Origin: Planctomycetota bacterium
GTDB taxonomy: Bacteria > Planctomycetota > Phycisphaerae > UBA1845 > CAIVHJ01
Assembly (NCBI GenBank): GCA_022573485.1
Contig: JACZTW010000124.1
Location: forward strand, 1 to 10,146
Length of the DNA stretch: 10,146 bases
Direction of reading: 5' to 3'
Shown here: one piece after another, positions 6,299-10,146 of the stretch
How the letters are laid out: each line of letters starts with the position of its first letter
How positions within the stretch are numbered: the first letter of the stretch is position 1
Position numbers and translations under genes: made by a program
Notes under the pieces: model-generated
What the model was told of the DNA's origin: nothing
The model's database searches: none
Seen by the model: the letters and a program-made list of their open reading frames with translations, nothing else

Positions 6299-7390
6299 AT
6301 GAACGGAATGTGCAAATGCTTTCATTCGTGGAGCGCATCGGCGTGCCCGGTCACCTGCGTGATCCTGACTGCGCTGCTGGCGTTGCTACCGGCTGCCGGC
6401 TGCGAGAAGAAAGCCGCGGACACGCCGCCGCAGCCTCAAGCCACCAAGACGGAGTCGGAGGCCACACCGGCCCCCTCGACTGTTTTGCCGAACGCGCAGC
6501 CGGAAACAACTGCGGACCAGGCGTCGCGCGTCGCCCACACGGGGATCCTGCCGCCGCCGCAGCAGATCTTCAGCCGTTACATCGACGTGACCGGAGGCCG
6601 GGAGGCCTACGAGAAGCTGCGGAATGTTCTGTCGCAGGGGACGATCACGGTCACCAGGTCCGGCCAAAACATGGATATCACTGAATACAGGGCAGCGCCC
6701 AACAAGTACCTTCACATCATCGAATCTGATGACCGGGGTGTGTTGAGAGAAGGATGTGATGGTGAAACGGTTTGGCGACTGTCGGAGGAACAGGGTCCGC
6801 TGATCTTTGAGGGAGGGCCAAAGGCCGCACTGATGCGCGAGGGAGCTTTCAACAATCTGCTGCACCTTGCCGACCTCTACGAAGTCGTGGAAACCGTCGG
6901 CGTCGAAGAGGTCGGCGACATCGAATGCTACCATGTACTGATGACGCCGCCGCAGGGTCTGTCCGAAAGCAACTTCTACAGCGTCGAAAGTGGGCTCCTG
7001 GTGATGCGGCGCGTGCTCGTGTACGTGCGCGGCCCCTTAGGCAACTTGCCGAGGGAGGTGGCGTTCAGCGAATACGAAGAGACGGGCGGGATCCGAGCGC
7101 CGCGAAAGTTGCGCAAAACACAAATGGGCCACGAGTTCATCACAACCATAGACAGTGTCGAGTACAACGTCGATCTCGCGGACGACTTTTTCGACCTGCC
7201 GGACGAAGTGCGTACGGCGCTCGAAGAGGCGCTGGCTGCTTCCACTGAAGAGCCGACGACTCAACCCGTGACGCCTACGGAAGCCCCATCAGATGAGCCG
7301 CCTTCCGCTGATCAAGAGAAAGATCCCCCGGGCAATCCTGCCACCCAAGAGGCCGATCCGCCGTCTCCCGACGCTGCGGAACAGCCATAG
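6299..7390 (+). CDS. Probable lipoprotein with LolA/LppX-like lipid-carrier domain
   Basis: The 363-residue product begins with a hydrophobic signal (about 17-31) ending PAAGC. Cys35 would be lipidated, although Ala at -3 makes the lipobox atypical. A Pro/Thr/Glu-rich linker (about 38-80) follows. A globular beta-rich domain (about 88-305) starts FSRYIDVTGGREAYEKL and contains YRAAPNKYLHIIES and YSVESGLLVMRRV. This pattern is seen in outer-membrane lipoprotein-sorting or LolA-like proteins that bind acyl chains in a half-barrel. The last 50 or so residues are again Pro/Glu/Thr-rich and probably disordered. The domain assignment is by pattern recognition and is moderate. In this operon it could shuttle or bind the lipid product at the envelope. 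GAGAGAG at 6284-6290 precedes the ATG; a second ATG at 6308 is possible. Confidence 0.65.
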   Translation: MNGMCKCFHSWSASACPVTCVILTALLALLPAAGCEKKAADTPPQPQATKTESEATPAPSTVLPNAQPETTADQASRVAHTGILPPPQQIFSRYIDVTGGREAYEKLRNVLSQGTITVTRSGQNMDITEYRAAPNKYLHIIESDDRGVLREGCDGETVWRLSEEQGPLIFEGGPKAALMREGAFNNLLHLADLYEVVETVGVEEVGDIECYHVLMTPPQGLSESNFYSVESGLLVMRRVLVYVRGPLGNLPREVAFSEYEETGGIRAPRKLRKTQMGHEFITTIDSVEYNVDLADDFFDLPDEVRTALEEALAASTEEPTTQPVTPTEAPSDEPPSADQEKDPPGNPATQEADPPSPDAAEQP

Positions 7391-7397
7391 CGGCCAA

Positions 7398-7408
7398 CCG
7401 CACTGCGG
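7398..7408. repeat. Small hairpin in the spacer before the first CrtI-like gene
   Basis: CCGCACTGCGG is an 11-nt inverted repeat lying 8 nt after the lipoprotein stop codon, flanked more loosely by AACC and GGTT. The 60-bp spacer 7391-7450 has no clear Shine-Dalgarno before the ATG at 7451. The hairpin has no T-run, so I do not call a terminator. It may only mark an mRNA processing or stability element. Confidence 0.25.
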
Positions 7409-7450
7409 CAGGTTGCGATCATCCCGCCGGGGCCGTATCCTCAGCCGGTC

Positions 7451-8833
7451 ATGGATTACGATGTCATCATCATCGGCGCGGGCATGTCCGGCCTGGCGGC
7501 GGGCATACGGCTGGCCATGTTCGACCGGCGGGTCTGCATCGTCGAGCGACATTACAACTTCGGCGGGCTGAATTCGTTTTACTCGCTTGACGGTCGCCGA
7601 TTTGACGTCGGCCTGCACGCCCTGACGAACTATGTCGGGGCCCATGTGCGGAACACGCCTCTGCCCAAGCTGCTCCGCCAGCTCCGCATCTCCCGCGACG
7701 CTCTGGACCTGTGCGAACAGAGCTACTCCGCCGTCAGTTTTCCCGGCCGGCAGATGCGCTTCAATAACGACATACAACTTTTGATCGACGAAGTCGCCCG
7801 CGAGTTTCCGGCTGAGGCGGACAACTTCCTGCGGCTCATCGAGAACATCAAGGCCTACGATGATCTCGACTTGAGCGTTCAGCCGACGTCCTCGCGCCGC
7901 GTGCTGGCGGAGTTCTTCGGCGATCACACACTCATCGATATGCTGCTGTGCCCCTTGATGTACTACGGCAACGCCGAGCAGCACGACATGGACTACACGC
8001 AGTTCGTGACCATGTTCAAGAGCATTTTCCTGCAAGGCTTCGCCCGGCCGAAGCAGGGCGTGCGGCGGATCATCGCCGAACTGGTCAAGCGTTATCGTGC
8101 GTGCGACGGCGAGTTTCGCATGAAGTGCGGCGTGAAGCGGATCACGACGCAGGATCGGCGGGTGACCGCAATCGAGCTTGACGATGGCGAGGTTCTTACG
8201 GCGGACACGATTATTTCGTCTGCGGGATATGTCGAGACGATGCGTTTGCTCCAAGGAGCCGCAGGCGGAATGGACCATCGCCCTGGGCAACTGTCCTTCA
8301 TTGAATCGATCTCTGTTCTGGACATCAAACCGGTGGAACTGGGCATCGACGCGACGATCATCTTTTTCAACGACGCCGAGACATTCACCTATGCCAAACC
8401 CGGCGACTTGATCGACCCGCGTAGCGGCGTGATCTGCATGCCCAACAACTACGAACGGCACGACGACATGGCAGAGGGCTTCGTCCGCCTGACCTCGCTG
8501 GCCAACTACGATCGCTGGGCGAGCCTGCCGGAGGACGAATACAAAGCGGCGAAAGCCCGCTGCTACGATTTAGCCGCCGATCATGCGGTCAAGTTCATTC
8601 CCGAATTCCGTGATCACGTCATCGCCCGCGACATCTTCACGCCCCGAACCATCGAGCACTACACAGGCCACATCAACGGCGCGGTCTACGGCACCCCGCA
8701 CAAAACCCGCGACGGCAAAACGCACCTCGAAAACCTCTTCATTTGCGGGACAGACCAGGGCTTTTTGGGTATCATCGGCGCCATGCTGAGTGGCATCAGC
8801 ATGGCAAACGCGCATGTGCTGGCGCGCGACTGA
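7451..8833 (+). CDS. CrtI-like FAD-dependent oxidoreductase (phytoene desaturase family), copy 1
   Basis: This 460-residue flavoprotein has an N-terminal Rossmann motif YDVIIIGAGMSGLAA (GxGxxG at residues 9-14) and the acidic Glu32 in CIVERHYNFGG, which binds the FAD ribose. GRRFDVGLHALT follows, the counterpart of the family's FDxGxH/T strand. A mid-protein PKQGVRRIIAELVKRY block (about 200) is next. The C-terminal FAD-contacting segment is NLFICGTDQGFLGIIGAMLSG (about 428-448). Members desaturate, saturate or isomerise long hydrophobic chains such as carotenoids, retinol or polyenoic acyl chains, usually at the membrane. Its neighbours (ketosynthase, ACP) favour an acyl-type substrate over a carotenoid, and no phytoene synthase is visible. 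The ATG at 7451 starts the motif directly, but no Shine-Dalgarno is obvious. The substrate is unknown. Confidence 0.82.
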   Translation: MDYDVIIIGAGMSGLAAGIRLAMFDRRVCIVERHYNFGGLNSFYSLDGRRFDVGLHALTNYVGAHVRNTPLPKLLRQLRISRDALDLCEQSYSAVSFPGRQMRFNNDIQLLIDEVAREFPAEADNFLRLIENIKAYDDLDLSVQPTSSRRVLAEFFGDHTLIDMLLCPLMYYGNAEQHDMDYTQFVTMFKSIFLQGFARPKQGVRRIIAELVKRYRACDGEFRMKCGVKRITTQDRRVTAIELDDGEVLTADTIISSAGYVETMRLLQGAAGGMDHRPGQLSFIESISVLDIKPVELGIDATIIFFNDAETFTYAKPGDLIDPRSGVICMPNNYERHDDMAEGFVRLTSLANYDRWASLPEDEYKAAKARCYDLAADHAVKFIPEFRDHVIARDIFTPRTIEHYTGHINGAVYGTPHKTRDGKTHLENLFICGTDQGFLGIIGAMLSGISMANAHVLARD

Positions 8834-8874
8834 ACGGTACCCGCCGGCGTTTTGATTGAAAGCGAGAGGGAACA

Positions 8875-9087
8875 ATGGCCAAGCAGAAATCGTTGACTGT
8901 TCTGATTGAGCAAGATGAAGACGGTTACTTTGTAGCGACCGTACCGGCGCTAAGGAGTTGTTACACTCAGGCCAAAACCCTCCCCACGCTCCGCAAACGG
9001 ATCACGGAAGTGATCAAACTATGCCTGGAGCATGAGAGCCCGGGGCACCACCGTTTTGTGGCCGTTGAACGTGTGGAGATTTCGTAG
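8875..9087 (+). CDS. hicB: HicB-family antitoxin (short form)
   Basis: This 70-residue protein has the HicB partial RNase-H-like fold: LTVLIEQDEDGYFVATVPALRSCYTQAKTL, then a helix with TEVIKLCLEHE. The family neutralises HicA by binding it. Longer HicB proteins add a C-terminal helix-turn-helix or ribbon-helix-helix that represses the operon. Here the protein ends soon after the first domain, so no DNA-binding module is present. It begins 41 bp after the first oxidoreductase with Shine-Dalgarno GAGGGA (8866-8871), and its stop codon shares one base with the start of hicA. The antitoxin-before-toxin order occurs in some HicBA loci. A non-toxin regulatory role cannot be excluded. Confidence 0.78.
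   Translation: MAKQKSLTVLIEQDEDGYFVATVPALRSCYTQAKTLPTLRKRITEVIKLCLEHESPGHHRFVAVERVEIS
9075..9078 (+). promoter_or_regulatory. Shine-Dalgarno supporting the GTG start of hicA
   Basis: GGAG lies inside the end of hicB, 8 nt before GTG 9087. No ATG lies nearby in frame before the conserved RARTVIRFLK block, so the GTG start with a 1-nt overlap is preferred. Confidence 0.6.
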
Positions 9088-9317
9088 TGAGCCGGCTGCG
9101 GCCTGTCCGCGCCAGAACGGTAATCCGGTTTCTCAAGTCGCAGGGGTTTGCGCAGATTCGCCAACGGGGCAGTCATCGTTTCTTCCAACATTCGGATGGG
9201 CGTACCGCGACCGTGCCGGATCATCGTGGAGAGAACCTGGGTCGCGGCATTATTCGTTCGATTCTTCGCGACGTGGATGTTGCACCGAGGGAGTTCCTGA
9301 AATGGCTGAACTCTTGA
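9087..9317 (+). CDS. hicA: HicA-family toxin (mRNA interferase)
   Basis: The product is 76 residues, typical for HicA, with a dsRBD-like fold. Visible blocks are VIRFLKSQGFAQIRQRGSHRFF, with the expected catalytic His30 in GSH, then TATVPDHRGENLGRGIIRSILRD and an EFLKWL tail. HicA toxins cleave mRNA unless bound by HicB. The start is GTG at 9087, overlapping the hicB stop (TAG 9085-9087) by one base, with GGAG at 9075-9078 as ribosome site; this indicates translational coupling. Its 3' end overlaps the next oxidoreductase by 16 nt. The catalytic residue is intact, so it is probably active. Confidence 0.85.
   Translation: MSRLRPVRARTVIRFLKSQGFAQIRQRGSHRFFQHSDGRTATVPDHRGENLGRGIIRSILRDVDVAPREFLKWLNS
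9287..9293 (+). promoter_or_regulatory. Shine-Dalgarno inside hicA for the downstream oxidoreductase
   Basis: GAGGGAG sits 8 nt before ATG 9302 and within the hicA coding region. It fixes the oxidoreductase start at 9302 and thereby its 16-nt overlap with hicA. It implies that the two genes share one transcript. Confidence 0.7.
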
Positions 9318-10146
9318 GCGAGCGCGATCCGTACTTTACACCGGCTGAGAAGCGGGAATCTTTCTATCGAGATGTCCGACAGAAGATCAATCGCAAGGAC
9401 CGCTTGGCCGGCGTGCGGGATCATTATGATGCGATCGTGATTGGCGGCGGGCTGGCGGGGTTGACGTGTGCCAATGCGCTGGCCAAGAGCGGGCATTCCG
9501 TGCTGCTGCTCGAACAGCACTACAACTTCGGCGGGATGGCCACTTGGTTCAAGCGCAAAGGCGGGCACATCTTCGACATTTCGCTGCACGGCTTCCCCGT
9601 GGGCATGATCAAGAGCTGCCGCCGCTACTGGACGCAGGAAATCGCCGACTGCATCAAGCAACTCAAAGGCATCCGCTTCGACAATCCGCAGTTTCAGTTC
9701 GAAACGACCTACAGCCGCGACGACTTCACGCGCATCATGGTCGAGCATTTCGGCATCGAGCAGCAGACCGTGGTCGATTTCTTCGACGCTGCCCGCAGTA
9801 TGGATTTCTACGACGATGCCAGCATGACCACGCGCGAGCTGTTCCAGAAGTTCTTCCCCGGCCGCACGGACGTGTGGCGGCTGCTGATGGAGCCGATCAA
9901 TTACGCCAACGGCTCAACGCTCGACGACCCCGCCATCACCTACGGTATCGTGTTCAGCAATTTCATGAGCAAGGGCGTGTTCATTTTCAAAGGCGGTACG
10001 GACAAGTTCATCCGCCTGATGAAAGCTGAACTGTTAAGTAACGGTGTCGAGCTGCGGCAATCCTGCCAAGTGGAGAAGATTGTCGTCGATGGCGGGCGTG
10101 CGGCGGGCGTGATTGTCAATGGCCGCAAGATCACCGCTGATTCGGT
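9302..10146 (+). CDS. CrtI-like FAD-dependent oxidoreductase, copy 2 (3' partial)
   Basis: This frame is open from ATG 9302 to the window edge (281 full codons), so the C terminus is missing. About 40 charged residues (MAELLSERDPYF onward) precede the Rossmann motif YDAIVIGGGLAGLTCA (GxGxxG at 48-53). Glu71 lies in LLLEQHYNFGGMATWF. The HYNFGG block is identical to copy 1 and the following HIFDISLHGF is the counterpart of its FDVGLHALT, so the two are paralogues. Later segments are FIFKGGTDKFIRLMKAELL, the family's substrate-domain block near 220-240, and GVELRQSCQVEKIVVDGGRAAGV. It probably acts on a long hydrophobic chain, perhaps sequentially or as a complex with copy 1. The N-terminal extension is supported by the ribosome site but could be trimmed if a later start were used. 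Confidence 0.82.
   Translation, partial: MAELLSERDPYFTPAEKRESFYRDVRQKINRKDRLAGVRDHYDAIVIGGGLAGLTCANALAKSGHSVLLLEQHYNFGGMATWFKRKGGHIFDISLHGFPVGMIKSCRRYWTQEIADCIKQLKGIRFDNPQFQFETTYSRDDFTRIMVEHFGIEQQTVVDFFDAARSMDFYDDASMTTRELFQKFFPGRTDVWRLLMEPINYANGSTLDDPAITYGIVFSNFMSKGVFIFKGGTDKFIRLMKAELLSNGVELRQSCQVEKIVVDGGRAAGVIVNGRKITADS

Noticed and set aside
7289..8461. 390-codon minus-strand open frame opposite the lipoprotein end and the first CrtI-like gene
   Set aside because: It is antisense to a gene with clear FAD motifs; the His/Asp/Val/Arg-rich translation is typical of a shadow frame.
1..10146. CRISPR array, tRNA or rRNA genes, insertion sequence
   Set aside because: I saw no regularly spaced direct repeats, no tRNA cloverleaf, no rRNA-like segment and no transposase gene on either strand.

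Overview
The window is GC-rich, densely coded bacterial DNA. It carries an end-of-purF/purM housekeeping pair, two exported proteins on the minus strand, and a plus-strand group that looks like specialised lipid biosynthesis. A lipobox, signal peptides, a lipid-carrier-type (LolA/LppX-fold) lipoprotein and TlpA-type thioredoxins point to a Gram-negative cell plan. The gene content reminds me of Planctomycetota, where fatty-acid-synthase parts next to phytoene-desaturase-like genes are familiar. That assignment is inference; there is no rRNA or other phylogenetic marker gene apart from purF/purM.

Layout. (1) 1-146: last 47 codons of purF. (2) 147-313: a purF-purM spacer holding a striking nested inverted-repeat element (199-284). 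(3) 314-1354: purM. (4) Convergent to it, 1381-2463 (-): an exported protein with two tandem TlpA/thioredoxin-like domains. (5) 2464-2614: spacer with a near-perfect palindrome (2534-2554). (6) 2615-4351 (-): a large exported alpha/beta-hydrolase of the esterase D type. (7) 4352-4658: a divergent intergenic region with several hairpins. (8) 4659 to the window end, all plus strand and closely spaced: a FabF-like ketosynthase, an acyl carrier protein, a LolA-like lipoprotein, a CrtI-like FAD oxidoreductase, a HicB/HicA-type pair, and a second CrtI-like oxidoreductase cut by the window edge.

How they may work together. The ketosynthase and ACP would build an ACP-bound acyl chain. The two CrtI-family flavoproteins could desaturate, saturate or isomerise it, and the lipoprotein could bind or carry the product at the envelope. 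This combination resembles the gene sets proposed for unusual planctomycete lipids such as anammox ladderanes, but no radical SAM enzyme, dehydratase or ketoreductase is visible here, so the product is unknown. The HicBA-type pair sits between the two oxidoreductases. hicB and hicA overlap by 1 nt, and hicA overlaps the second oxidoreductase by 16 nt, so a toxin-antitoxin module appears wired into the lipid operon. That embedding, the KS-ACP-carrier-CrtI-CrtI set, and the nested repeat before purM are the items most worth a second look.
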